Positions 1 to 6,561 of a stretch of 8,270 bases of DNA are shown here, piece by piece. Below the pieces are notes generated by a model. That model had not been told where the DNA came from. It did no database searches and was given only the letters and a program-made list of their open reading frames with translations. The stretch comes from Bacteroidales bacterium UBA5342. Its GTDB lineage: Bacteria > Bacteroidota > Bacteroidia > Bacteroidales > UBA5342. The translations under genes were made by a program, and so were the position numbers. Position 1 is the first letter of the stretch; each line of letters starts with the position of its first letter. The stretch spans positions 2,498-10,767 of the forward strand of contig DHQI01000008.1 in NCBI GenBank assembly GCA_002408065.1, in the 5' to 3' direction.

Positions 1-282
1 TCTCAACGACTGGCTGATATAAGCGGCACGAAACTGACTCAGGCTCACATAGTCTTTGTCCTCGCCAAAAGAGGGTTGGTAAAGCTCTACCTTAGTAAAG
101 AGGGACAGGTTTTTATGACGGTATTTCAGATCCAGCTGATTATAGAGCGAACTCTGATCGGCCGGTTCTAAGCCCGGAATATTACCCATCTGGTATTCGG
201 CCATAGCATTTCCGCTCAGCTGAGCCCACAGCCCAAGAGGCAGCATTACCAAGCAGCTTATAAGTCCCCATCGTATGATCAT
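1..282 (-). CDS. DUF6029-like outer-membrane protein, N-terminal part (runs off the left edge)
   Basis: The reading frame opens with ATG at 282-280 and stays open for 94 codons to the window edge, so the C-terminal part is missing. Translation begins MIIRWGLISCLVMLPLGLWA, a type I signal peptide with likely cleavage after residue 20 (LWA|Q). The mature part starts with LSGNAMAEYQMGN, then a segment rich in alternating polar and hydrophobic residues (NQLDLKYRHKNLSLFTKVEL), as expected for beta-barrel strands. From memory this matches the start of Bacteroidota DUF6029 proteins, predicted outer-membrane barrels of unknown role; that assignment is by eye. The start lies one base after the stop of the TlpA-like gene (TAG-T-ATG), so the two genes are almost certainly co-transcribed and translationally coupled. 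No function can be given beyond a likely outer-membrane location. Confidence 0.7.
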   Translation of the reverse strand, partial: MIIRWGLISCLVMLPLGLWAQLSGNAMAEYQMGNIPGLEPADQSSLYNQLDLKYRHKNLSLFTKVELYQPSFGEDKDYVSLSQFRAAYISQSLR

Positions 283-283
283 A

Positions 284-769
284 CTATTTTCTCAGTAAAG
301 CATTTATCTTGGCTTCCAGCTCCACCTCATCGCCTGGTGAAAAGCCCACATGGATGTACAGCACATTGGCCTCTTTATCCATAACAATCAAGGTAGGAAA
401 AGCATTCACATTAAGATCTGAAAGTAAGAGCTGATCGGTATCCAACACCACTTGGTAAGGTATCTTAAGCGATTTAACCATCGGTTTTACCTTGTTCACA
501 TTGCGTGGACTATCCTCATTAACACCAATAAACTGCACCTTGGAGTCATCGTATTTTTCCGATAATTCGATAAGCTTAGGAATGGAACGTATGCAAGGTT
601 TGCACCAGGTAGTCCAAAAGTCCAGTACCACCAATTCTCCTCTTATCTCGTCAGCTAAGGTGGTAGGAATACCATCTAAACTTTTTATTTCTATGTTATA
701 AGCCCCTTGTGCCTTAAGCCCCGAAAGGGCTAGTGCAGAAAGAAATAATAATACCATAAATCGTTTCAT
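284..769 (-). CDS. TlpA-like exported thioredoxin-fold protein
   Basis: This 161-residue protein is probably an extracytoplasmic thiol-disulfide oxidoreductase. Residues 1-20 form a signal peptide (MKRFMVLLFLSALALSGLKA, likely cut before Q21), and there is no lipobox cysteine. The thioredoxin fold follows: a beta strand leading to FWTTWCKPC with the redox pair C56 and C59, and the cis-proline loop NAFPTL with P125. The CKPC spacer and early conserved strand place it in the TlpA/ResA group, which usually reduces substrate disulfides in the periplasm. The length is that of a bare thioredoxin domain with no extra N-terminal domain. The next gene starts one base downstream, so its DUF6029-like product is the obvious candidate partner, although no cysteine is seen in the mature part of that protein within this window (only C10 in its signal peptide). 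Start chosen at 769 because it places the signal peptide correctly. No clear TAnnTTTG box was found upstream. Confidence 0.9.
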   Translation of the reverse strand: MKRFMVLLFLSALALSGLKAQGAYNIEIKSLDGIPTTLADEIRGELVVLDFWTTWCKPCIRSIPKLIELSEKYDDSKVQFIGVNEDSPRNVNKVKPMVKSLKIPYQVVLDTDQLLLSDLNVNAFPTLIVMDKEANVLYIHVGFSPGDEVELEAKINALLRK

Positions 770-1163
770 CGCTTTGTCTTTTATTTAGAATAAAAACACC
801 GCTTGATGGATTTATGTTGCTCTGCAATGGGCAAAATCCTTATAAATGATGAGGTGTGGAAAGATGAAGGACAGGCCTTATAGAGCTGTTAAAAGATGTT
901 TAAACGTCTGAAAGAATTGTAAAGCATTCTAAGGTCTGAGAATTGCGTATTTCTTATATTAAAAGTTCGCCAACCATCTTTATCAGTCTGACTGTTAGAT
1001 ATTTAACAAAGCCTCTAAGTTTATTGCTTGCTGCTGAATATCAGTATGGTATTGGAAACATCGTTCAGCGAAGCTAATTGGGAATTTTTGTAATTGAAAG
1101 TTTAATGAAGTGTTGTCTATCAACTGTAATAGAATCATTGATGAATCAAAAAGCATTGATAAC
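770..1163. other. Intergenic stretch without a convincing gene
   Basis: This 394-base AT-rich gap lies between the dus stop and the tlpA-like start, both on the minus strand. I see no recognisable RNA gene, strong terminator or TAnnTTTG box. Two weak inverted repeats occur: a near-palindrome around 894-907 and a 7-bp stem with one bulged base at 924-946 (GCATTCT / AGAATTGC). A minus-strand open frame from an ATG at 1156 to a stop at 995 would encode 53 residues (starting MLFDSSMILLQ, ending LEALLNI) and would begin only 7 bases after the dus stop. It matches no family I recognise and has no start signal, so it is not called as a gene. The stretch probably carries the dus 3' end and the tlpA-like promoter in forms I cannot identify. 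Confidence 0.5.
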
Positions 1164-2105
1164 CTACAACACCCAAAGCTCGGAGAGCCCCTCTTCAAAG
1201 CCCCTTATCCCCTTACATTTTTTCATTTTCTTAATGGCTTTCTTTCCATTAGCATTAAAGGCCGCAAAATACGGAATATAGCTTTTCATTTTAGAAAGTA
1301 AGTGACTTTCGCCCGACAGCTGCTGACGGTTTTGCTCTATCAATTCATCGACAAAGGGCTGTAGACGCTTTAATCGTTCGTCCGGTGTAAAAACAAGCTC
1401 TCTCACAATCTCTTCCGGCAAAAGCGGGTTTTGCAAAAGCCCACGCCCCAGCATCACACCATCTATACCCGGAAAACGTTGAATAAGTCTATGGTAATCT
1501 TCCAAAGTATTGATATCACCATTATAAATGAGCGGATGTTTCATGCTTTTGTAAGCTATAGCAAAGTGTTCCTGATCTGCCTCGCCTTTATACAGCTGTT
1601 TTGCAATGCGAGGATGAAGAATCACATTTTTAAGTTTATGCGCATTGAGCACAGGAATCAAAGCCTCTATTTCATCAAAATCCGTCAAGCCACAGCGTAG
1701 TTTTACAGAGAATTGAAAAACGTCAGAAAACTCTAAATTCAAAGCCTGTAAAAGTTCCCCGACTTTGTCCGGATGCGGCAACAAAGCACTCCCCCGCCCT
1801 TTATTGGTCACCATAGGATAAGGACAGCCCAGGTTTATATTGATTTCAGAATAAACCCCAAGCTCCTTGATGCGTCTGCTGAGCTCAAGCGCTTCTGCAA
1901 CATCAGCCGGCAATATTTGCGGGATGGGTAAATGCTCATTGTGCTCAGGCAAAATATCGCGCCATGGCGTCTTCTTTATACTGCCATCATTCTGTAAGGC
2001 AATATACGGGGCATAAAAAGCATCAATCCCGGAAAAATAATGCTGCCAAACATTACGAAAAGTAACATCGGTAAGACCTTGAAGTGGAGCGAGCAATAGA
2101 TTCAC
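1164..2105 (-). CDS. dus: tRNA-dihydrouridine synthase (Dus family)
   Basis: This 313-residue flavoenzyme reduces specific uridines in tRNA D-loops to dihydrouridine using FMN and NADPH, in the cytoplasm. The TIM-barrel signatures are in order: LAPLQGLTD near the start (FMN phosphate side), INLGCPYP with catalytic C94, SVKLRCG with K135, HPRIAKQLYKG with H164 and R166, NGDI at 196-199 and DGVMLGRGLLQNP at 215-227. The length matches E. coli DusC (about 315), but which uridine is modified cannot be told from sequence. The start is GTG at 2105-2103: it lies just ahead of the conserved LAPLQG strand, the next methionine is residue 98, and an in-frame stop lies about 36 bases upstream, so no ATG start is possible. 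A run of ten A's on the coding strand sits just upstream. The sulfatase gene ends 102 bases upstream on the same strand, so co-transcription is possible. All key residues are present. Confidence 0.93.
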   Translation of the reverse strand: MNLLLAPLQGLTDVTFRNVWQHYFSGIDAFYAPYIALQNDGSIKKTPWRDILPEHNEHLPIPQILPADVAEALELSRRIKELGVYSEININLGCPYPMVTNKGRGSALLPHPDKVGELLQALNLEFSDVFQFSVKLRCGLTDFDEIEALIPVLNAHKLKNVILHPRIAKQLYKGEADQEHFAIAYKSMKHPLIYNGDINTLEDYHRLIQRFPGIDGVMLGRGLLQNPLLPEEIVRELVFTPDERLKRLQPFVDELIEQNRQQLSGESHLLSKMKSYIPYFAAFNANGKKAIKKMKKCKGIRGFEEGLSELWVL

Positions 2106-2113
2106 AATAATGC

Positions 2114-2123
2114 TTTTTTTTTT
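2114..2123 (-). promoter_or_regulatory. A10 tract before the dus GTG start
   Basis: On the coding strand ten consecutive A's end 8 bases before the GTG start of dus (the spacer reads GCATTATT). An A-rich leader is the usual substitute for a Shine-Dalgarno sequence in Bacteroidota, so this may serve as the ribosome-landing region. A homopolymer of this length can also vary by slippage, which would alter leader length but not the reading frame. Confidence 0.4.
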
Positions 2124-2207
2124 AAGGTATCCCTGGGTTTAAAACTCAAGGTTTATCAATAACGCGCTGCATAAGCTGCAAAGAAGCAAACACAACAAGG
2201 CAACATT

Positions 2208-4076
2208 TTACAAACTCTCTACATAACGGATACGGCGAGCTACCTCAGAACGCTTATCGTCAAGATCAAAGTTCACGTGATGGCGGTCAATGTCAAACTC
2301 ATAATTATAATGAATGTCAGCCATTAAAACAATGGAGTTCAGAATTAGCATAGCTTCAGCCTCATATTTAGAATCGTATAAAGCCTGTGTCATGACTTCT
2401 GCAGGATTTTCTTTTGAGACAATAGCTAAAAATTCGGCAGCCCGTACCCTGTTGACAGGAACAGCATCATTATAAGCTATCTCACGCACCATATCAATTA
2501 AATCTTTTGCTTGGGAGCCAAAACTACTCGCAGCACAAAGCGCCCAATAACGATCGAACTGATCTTCGGACAACAAACCTCGCTGCAAAAAGAGTTTAGC
2601 CTCATCATATTTTTCCAACTGCAAATCAGCAATTTTTAAATAATGCACAATTTTTTCTTTATTAGCCTGACCAAAAGCTATAGGGTTCTCCCAGGCATTT
2701 TGAATCAGATAATACTCAGGAAAGAAAGACAAATCCGGCATAGCACGTTCTTGCTTTTGTAAGAGCTCACGCATCATGGCTAATTGCTGAGCATATGCAG
2801 GATCGGATGACAAATCTTTTGTTTCATAAGGGTCTGATGACAGGTCGAACAACATCTCCGCCGGGCGAGCCTCAAAAAAAGCCGATTGTACCGCATTCAA
2901 TTCTCCGGCTTTGTACATCTCTTTCCATTGCTGATAGCCTAATTGTTTGTAGCGGTATTCATTATAAAGACCATCGTAGTTAAAAGGTTGATAGCTGCGG
3001 ATGTATTTTAAATTTCCCTTGCGGTAAGCACGCACCATATCGTACTTTTCATCGAAACGATCGGCATAGCTATAAGCTTCATCACGCTTATTGACCTCTT
3101 TAGCTTTGACTCCTTTTCCTAAAAAAGCTTGTCCATCTATACCCTCAGGTAGTTCTACCCCGGCCAGCTGAAGTGTAGTGGCAGGGATGTCGGTAAAATC
3201 AACAAAGGCATCCACACGGCTTCCCCGCTTAAAATCTACCAGATGTTGATATTTTTCCGGCACATAAACGACGAGCGGCACATGAACGCCACTTTCGTAC
3301 AAATAACCTTTGCTACCCGGCAATACACCACCGTGGTCGCCATAATAAAAGATAAAAGTATTCTCCATCAGGCTATCTTCTTTTAGCTGAGCAATCAACT
3401 GCCCCATCTGACGGTCTATCAAAGCATGTTTGTCACGATAGCGCGCATTGGTATATTTAAAAAGATCGGTCTGGGGATGATTTGGAAAAACAAAAACATT
3501 CTCTTGGGGAAAATCCGTATGGCCCGCCTCAACATCTTCAGATGTAAAATGAAGACGCGATTCGTGGGTATCAAAATAGTTTTGCACGTGAAAAAAGGGC
3601 TGTCCCTCGGCACGGTTGCGCCACGACGCTTTTTTGCCCGAAGCATCCCACACGTCTTTCCCGGTATAAATGTTATAATCTTCTTTGTAATTATTAGTGG
3701 TATAATAACCGGCCGCCTTCAGATAGGCAGGATACATCTCTATGCCATCGGGCATAGGCACTTTCTCCAACTTACGATGATAGTGCGAGCCGACACGCGG
3801 ACCGTAACATTGAGAAATCAAAGTAGAACGGGCAGCACTACAAACAGCAGCATTTGAAAAACAGTAATTAAACGTTAAACCTTGGGCAGCCAAAGCTTCG
3901 ATATTAGGCATAGCCACACCGTGTTCGTCGTAAAGCTTCATATAATGAACGGAATTATCCTCAGAAGTCAACCATACGATATTGGGCGGGGGTAATTGTT
4001 CCTTTGCCGCGCAAGATGCCAATAAGCTAAGAAAAATGGTGACTAATACACCTTTTAATGTTTTTAAGTTTTGCAT
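2208..4076 (-). CDS. S1-type sulfatase, predicted lipoprotein
   Basis: This 622-residue enzyme probably hydrolyses sulfate esters or N-sulfates on a polysaccharide or glycosaminoglycan. The signal peptide ends in the lipobox LLAS with lipidated C22. The residues after it (AAKEQ) do not form a strong acidic surface-export signal, so a periplasmic, membrane-anchored location is favoured. The sulfatase fold shows PNIVWLTSEDN with metal ligands E39/D40, the formylglycine motif C79-S-A-A-R83 (Cys type, needing an anSME or FGE maturase not encoded here), GDHGG with D247/H248, and K256 with E261 and H265 in the KGYLYESGVHVP segment. The TSEDN opening resembles heparan N-sulfatase-like members, but the substrate is not established. 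Residues from about 455 to the end form a mostly helical, HEAT-like extension beyond the usual sulfatase core. No SusC/SusD, glycosidase or sensor gene is adjacent, so it appears to be an orphan sulfatase. Confidence 0.92.
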   Translation of the reverse strand: MQNLKTLKGVLVTIFLSLLASCAAKEQLPPPNIVWLTSEDNSVHYMKLYDEHGVAMPNIEALAAQGLTFNYCFSNAAVCSAARSTLISQCYGPRVGSHYHRKLEKVPMPDGIEMYPAYLKAAGYYTTNNYKEDYNIYTGKDVWDASGKKASWRNRAEGQPFFHVQNYFDTHESRLHFTSEDVEAGHTDFPQENVFVFPNHPQTDLFKYTNARYRDKHALIDRQMGQLIAQLKEDSLMENTFIFYYGDHGGVLPGSKGYLYESGVHVPLVVYVPEKYQHLVDFKRGSRVDAFVDFTDIPATTLQLAGVELPEGIDGQAFLGKGVKAKEVNKRDEAYSYADRFDEKYDMVRAYRKGNLKYIRSYQPFNYDGLYNEYRYKQLGYQQWKEMYKAGELNAVQSAFFEARPAEMLFDLSSDPYETKDLSSDPAYAQQLAMMRELLQKQERAMPDLSFFPEYYLIQNAWENPIAFGQANKEKIVHYLKIADLQLEKYDEAKLFLQRGLLSEDQFDRYWALCAASSFGSQAKDLIDMVREIAYNDAVPVNRVRAAEFLAIVSKENPAEVMTQALYDSKYEAEAMLILNSIVLMADIHYNYEFDIDRHHVNFDLDDKRSEVARRIRYVESL

Positions 4077-4114
4077 TGTTTGTTCTAATTATAGTGGTTT
4101 GTTATTTGAAGCCA

Positions 4115-4122
4115 CAAAACTA
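4115..4122 (-). promoter_or_regulatory. Candidate -7 box of the sulfatase gene
   Basis: On the minus strand this reads TAGTTTTG, an exact TAnnTTTG match, about 38 bases before the sulfatase ATG. No good TTTG -33 element is seen at the normal distance. Instead a perfect 7-bp inverted repeat (4138-4157) occupies that region, which may point to activator-dependent control. The match is short and could be chance in AT-rich DNA. Confidence 0.35.
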
Positions 4123-4137
4123 CAACAAAGACCGAGT

Positions 4138-4157
4138 AAAGAATATGAAAATTCTTT
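4138..4157. repeat. Inverted repeat AAAGAAT-N6-ATTCTTT, possible operator
   Basis: Arms 4138-4144 and 4151-4157 are exactly complementary with a six-base spacer. The centre lies about 29 bases upstream of the sulfatase -7 candidate, the position of a -33 element or an activator site. Alternatively it is a chance palindrome in AT-rich sequence. Confidence 0.3.
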
Positions 4158-4302
4158 CAAAAAGAAGGGCTTTTTAGTCATAACGGCATTTTTTCACCTT
4201 TATCATACACACGCCAACTAACATATCGTTACTTTTTCCTGTTTTTATGGGGTATTATTTGACATTTTAATGTAAAACAAGACTTTTTACCAATCCTTTC
4301 GC

Positions 4303-4333
4303 TTTGCCAACTCTATGTTAAATCGTACTTTTG
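4303..4333 (+). promoter_or_regulatory. Bacteroidota-type promoter of lysC
   Basis: A TTTG (-33 element) at 4303-4306 and TACTTTTG (-7 element) at 4326-4333 are separated by exactly 19 bases, matching the Bacteroidota sigma-factor consensus. Transcription should start near 4340, giving a leader of only about 28 bases (A-rich, no Shine-Dalgarno). So short a leader leaves no room for a lysine riboswitch or attenuator. Confidence 0.75.
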
Positions 4334-4367
4334 CAGCCTTTAAAATTCAACATTTCAATAAAAAAAC

Positions 4368-5678
4368 ATGAAAGTATTAAAATTCGGAGGGACATCGGTA
4401 GGATCGGCAATGCGCATCAAAGAAGTGGCGAAGTTGATCAACGATGGGGAGAAGAAAATCGTGGTGCTTTCCGCGATGTCTGGAACAACCAACAGCTTGG
4501 TAGAAATATCTGATTTGCTCAAACGAAAACAGGATAAACAGGCGGCCGAAAAGATTGATACTCTCAAACAGAAGTATACTGCTGTAGTTGAAGAATTATT
4601 AAACACCGAAGCACTTAAAGCGAAGGCTCACACTTTAGTGGAAGCCACCTTTGACCACCTGGCGTCGTTTACAGGCCAGGAATGTGGCTTAAAAGAAGAA
4701 AACGATATCTTAGCCCAAGGGGAATTGATTTCGACCAACTTTATGTGTTATTACCTGACAGAGCAGGGCATCAAAAATGCCTGGCTTCCAGCGCTGGACT
4801 ATATGCGCACTGACGAAAAAGCCGAACCAGATATGCCATTCATAACAGATAACATCATAGCTCATCTAGCGCAACATCCTGAAGCAGATATATATATAAC
4901 GCAGGGTTTTATCTGTAAAAATATTGCCGGAGAAATAGATAACCTGCAACGCGGAGGCAGCGACTACACAGCCACTATACTGGGAGCAGCAGTAGAAGCT
5001 GAGGAGATACAGATATGGACCGACATCGATGGTATGCACAATAATGATCCACGTTTTGTAGAAGGGACCAAACCCATTGCTCATCTATCCTATGACGAAG
5101 CAGCCGAGCTCGCTTATTTTGGTGCTAAGATACTGCACCCTACTTGTGTGCGCCCGGCCAAAAAAGCTCAGGTACCTGTCAAACTACTCAATACTATGGA
5201 GCCTAAGGCCGAAGGTACTACCATCAACGGCGATGTAGAAAAAGGACGTGTCGCCGCTATTGCCGCTAAAGATGACATTACAGCCATTAAAATCAAATCA
5301 GGTCGTATGCTTTTAGCTCACGGTTTCTTGCATAAAGTTTTTGGTATTTTCGACGATTACCACACTCCTATTGATATGATTACCACTTCGGAAGTAGGGG
5401 TTTCTTTAACCATTGATGATCACAAAAACTTGGATGCCATCGTTTCGGCGCTTGATCTCTGGGGCGATGTAACGGTAGACAAAAACCAGGTAATCATCTG
5501 TATTGCAGGGGATTTCACCCCTGAAAATATTTGTTTTGCCAATAAGGTTACTGAAGCATTAAAACATTTACCGGTACGTATGATCTCTTATGGTGGAAGC
5601 AACTATAACATTTCCGTACTTATCGATAAAGAATATAAAAAAGAAGCACTTAACCTGCTGAGTAAAATGTTCTTTTAA
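4368..5678 (+). CDS. lysC: Aspartate kinase, lysine-sensitive LysC type
   Basis: This 436-residue enzyme phosphorylates aspartate, the first step to lysine, diaminopimelate, threonine and methionine. Kinase motifs: KFGGTSVG (5-12), VLSAMSGTTNSL (33-44), AQGELIST with E119, RGGSDYTA (195-202), WTDIDGMHNNDPR (217-229) and AYFGAKILHP (249-258). The C-terminal third, about 305-436, is the tandem ACT regulatory region, with M314, G319, F320, L321 and TTSEVGVSLTID (339-350). Positions where E. coli LysC mutations relieve lysine inhibition (M318, G323, L325, T344, S345, T352) align with M314, G319, L321, T340, S341 and T348 and are all conserved, so lysine feedback is likely. S321 is alanine (A317) and H320 leucine (L316). 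No homoserine dehydrogenase domain follows, so it is monofunctional. A canonical promoter precedes it and a hairpin terminator follows, so it is probably monocistronic. Confidence 0.96.
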   Translation: MKVLKFGGTSVGSAMRIKEVAKLINDGEKKIVVLSAMSGTTNSLVEISDLLKRKQDKQAAEKIDTLKQKYTAVVEELLNTEALKAKAHTLVEATFDHLASFTGQECGLKEENDILAQGELISTNFMCYYLTEQGIKNAWLPALDYMRTDEKAEPDMPFITDNIIAHLAQHPEADIYITQGFICKNIAGEIDNLQRGGSDYTATILGAAVEAEEIQIWTDIDGMHNNDPRFVEGTKPIAHLSYDEAAELAYFGAKILHPTCVRPAKKAQVPVKLLNTMEPKAEGTTINGDVEKGRVAAIAAKDDITAIKIKSGRMLLAHGFLHKVFGIFDDYHTPIDMITTSEVGVSLTIDDHKNLDAIVSALDLWGDVTVDKNQVIICIAGDFTPENICFANKVTEALKHLPVRMISYGGSNYNISVLIDKEYKKEALNLLSKMFF

Positions 5679-5705
5679 GAAAAACAAGAAAAATGAATCG
5701 CCGAA

Positions 5706-5733
5706 ATGCGCTGAGGAGCTGAGATACGCTGAG
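5706..5733 (+). repeat. Left arm of a long intergenic inverted repeat
   Basis: The segment contains CGCTGAGGAGC followed by TGAGATACGCTGAG. It is complementary to 5820-5847: over 28 positions, 25 Watson-Crick pairs, one G-U pair (5708/5845) and two T-T mismatches (5720/5833 and 5730/5823). It also holds three GCTGAG repeats. It begins 27 bases after the lysC stop. Confidence 0.85.
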
Positions 5734-5743
5734 AAATATTTTA

Positions 5744-5774
5744 AAGGTCGGTATAATTGCCGGCCTTATATTTT
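5744..5774 (+). terminator. lysC: Rho-independent terminator after lysC
   Basis: The stem AAGGTCGG (5744-5751) pairs with CCGGCCTT (5760-5767) over an eight-base loop, with one G-U pair and a GC-rich core, followed by the T-rich ATATTTT. It lies about 65 bases after the lysC stop and sits inside the loop enclosed by the 5706-5733/5820-5847 arms. Confidence 0.65.
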
Positions 5775-5791
5775 ATAAGTTCACCATCCCT

Positions 5792-5799
5792 TATCTTTG
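5792..5799 (+). promoter_or_regulatory. Candidate -7 box for the DEAD-like gene
   Basis: TATCTTTG matches TAnnTTTG exactly and lies about 77 bases before the ATG at 5877. No clear TTTG is seen 19-21 bases upstream. If used, transcripts would start near 5806 and carry the right arm of the palindrome in their leader, but not the left arm. Confidence 0.35.
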
Positions 5800-5819
5800 A
5801 ATAACAAACCAAGAAAAAA

Positions 5820-5853
5820 CTCTGCGTATCTCTGCTCCTCAGCGTATCTCTGC
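5820..5853 (+). repeat. Right arm of the inverted repeat, with an internal direct repeat
   Basis: Bases 5820-5847 form the complement of the left arm. In addition the 12-mer GCGTATCTCTGC occurs exactly twice, at 5824-5835 and 5842-5853, giving an 18-base repeat period. Together with the left arm this resembles a doublet of short palindromic repeats (REPIN-like). The right arm ends about 23 bases before the start codon of the next gene. Confidence 0.85.
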
Positions 5854-5876
5854 GATACCCATTGTAATCTCATCAT

Positions 5877-6485
5877 ATGAAACTCAAGAAACTCCTCCCC
5901 GAGCTGGCCTCTAACATCATCAATAATAAACTGGATCAGGAAGCTAAAGAAATCCAGAGCCTTTGTATTCCAAAAATTAAATCCGGGGCTGACGCTTTTG
6001 TTATCGCTCCCAAAGATGCTGGTAAAACAACGGCATTGGCTATAAGCTTGGTTCAGTTTCTAAAAAAACCTTTTGAAGAGGCGCCCCGTGCTATTGTGAT
6101 GGTGAATTCTAAAGATGAAGCCTTTGCCCTGGAAGAGCAATTCCAAATGCTGGCCAAAGGCCTAAAGTTACGCAGCTTTGTGGTCTTTGACGAAGGCCTG
6201 ATACAATATCAGAAAGACAGCATTTACGAAGGTGTAGATCTCGTTATTGGAACGCCTCTTCGCCTTAATGAGCTGATTAGCATCACGGGGATTCCTCTCA
6301 CCAAAGTACGCCTCTTTGCAGTAGACGATTGCGACCTGCTCTCCCTGAACCAATATGCCCAAATCTACCGCATAGCAGATAATGTGGAAAAAGCTCAATA
6401 CCTCATCTTTACCAACGAATGGAAAGACAATTTTAAACGCATCGATGAGCGAATAATGAAAAGGCCTTTGGTGATAGAAGCTTAA
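5877..6485 (+). CDS. Single-domain DEAD-box-like protein with degenerate motifs
   Basis: This 202-residue protein matches only the first RecA-like domain of a DEAD-box RNA helicase. A Q-motif-like stretch (AKEIQSLCIPKI, Q27) comes first. Walker A is APKDAGKTT (44-52), with D47 where a glycine is usual. GTPLR (125-129) is the expected motif Ib. Motif II reads D150-D-C-D153 instead of DEAD, lacking the catalytic glutamate, and motif III is FTN instead of SAT. The second helicase domain (motifs IV-VI) is absent. From memory, similar proteins of about 200 residues with a DDAD-like motif II occur in Flavobacteria and relatives, so this is probably an intact family member rather than a truncated helicase. 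It may bind ATP or RNA weakly, with a regulatory or structural role. No Shine-Dalgarno is visible. Its neighbours give no functional clue. Confidence 0.85.
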   Translation: MKLKKLLPELASNIINNKLDQEAKEIQSLCIPKIKSGADAFVIAPKDAGKTTALAISLVQFLKKPFEEAPRAIVMVNSKDEAFALEEQFQMLAKGLKLRSFVVFDEGLIQYQKDSIYEGVDLVIGTPLRLNELISITGIPLTKVRLFAVDDCDLLSLNQYAQIYRIADNVEKAQYLIFTNEWKDNFKRIDERIMKRPLVIEA

Positions 6486-6517
6486 GGCGTCAAATGAATT
6501 CCTTCTAAGGGCTCAAT

Positions 6518-6561
6518 ACAGCATTGCTTCATAGTGCTAAGCCATGGCACAACTATGCTGT
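6518..6561 (+). other. Imperfect hairpin downstream of the DEAD-like gene
   Basis: ACAGCAT (6518-6524) is the exact complement of ATGCTGT (6555-6561). A competing inner stem pairs CATAGTGC (6530-6537) with GCAC-AA-CTATG (6547-6557), with two bulged bases. It lies about 32 bases after the stop codon and could end or protect the transcript, but no T-run follows, so it is not called a terminator. Confidence 0.3.

Noticed and set aside
894..907. GATGTTTAAACGTC near-palindrome as the dus terminator
   Set aside because: It has essentially no loop, a weak AT-rich stem and lies more than 250 bases after the dus stop, so it is not a credible terminator.
3426..3857. 143-codon plus-strand open frame
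   Set aside because: It lies wholly antisense within the sulfatase gene, whose motifs are clear, and its translation shows no family features.
4334..4367. Lysine riboswitch or attenuator before lysC
   Set aside because: The promoter leaves a leader of only about 28 bases, far too short for a lysine riboswitch aptamer, and no leader peptide is present.
5877..6485. DEAD-like gene as a truncated helicase pseudogene
   Set aside because: The frame is intact, the protein ends just after motif III at a natural domain boundary, and similar short proteins are recalled from other Bacteroidota.
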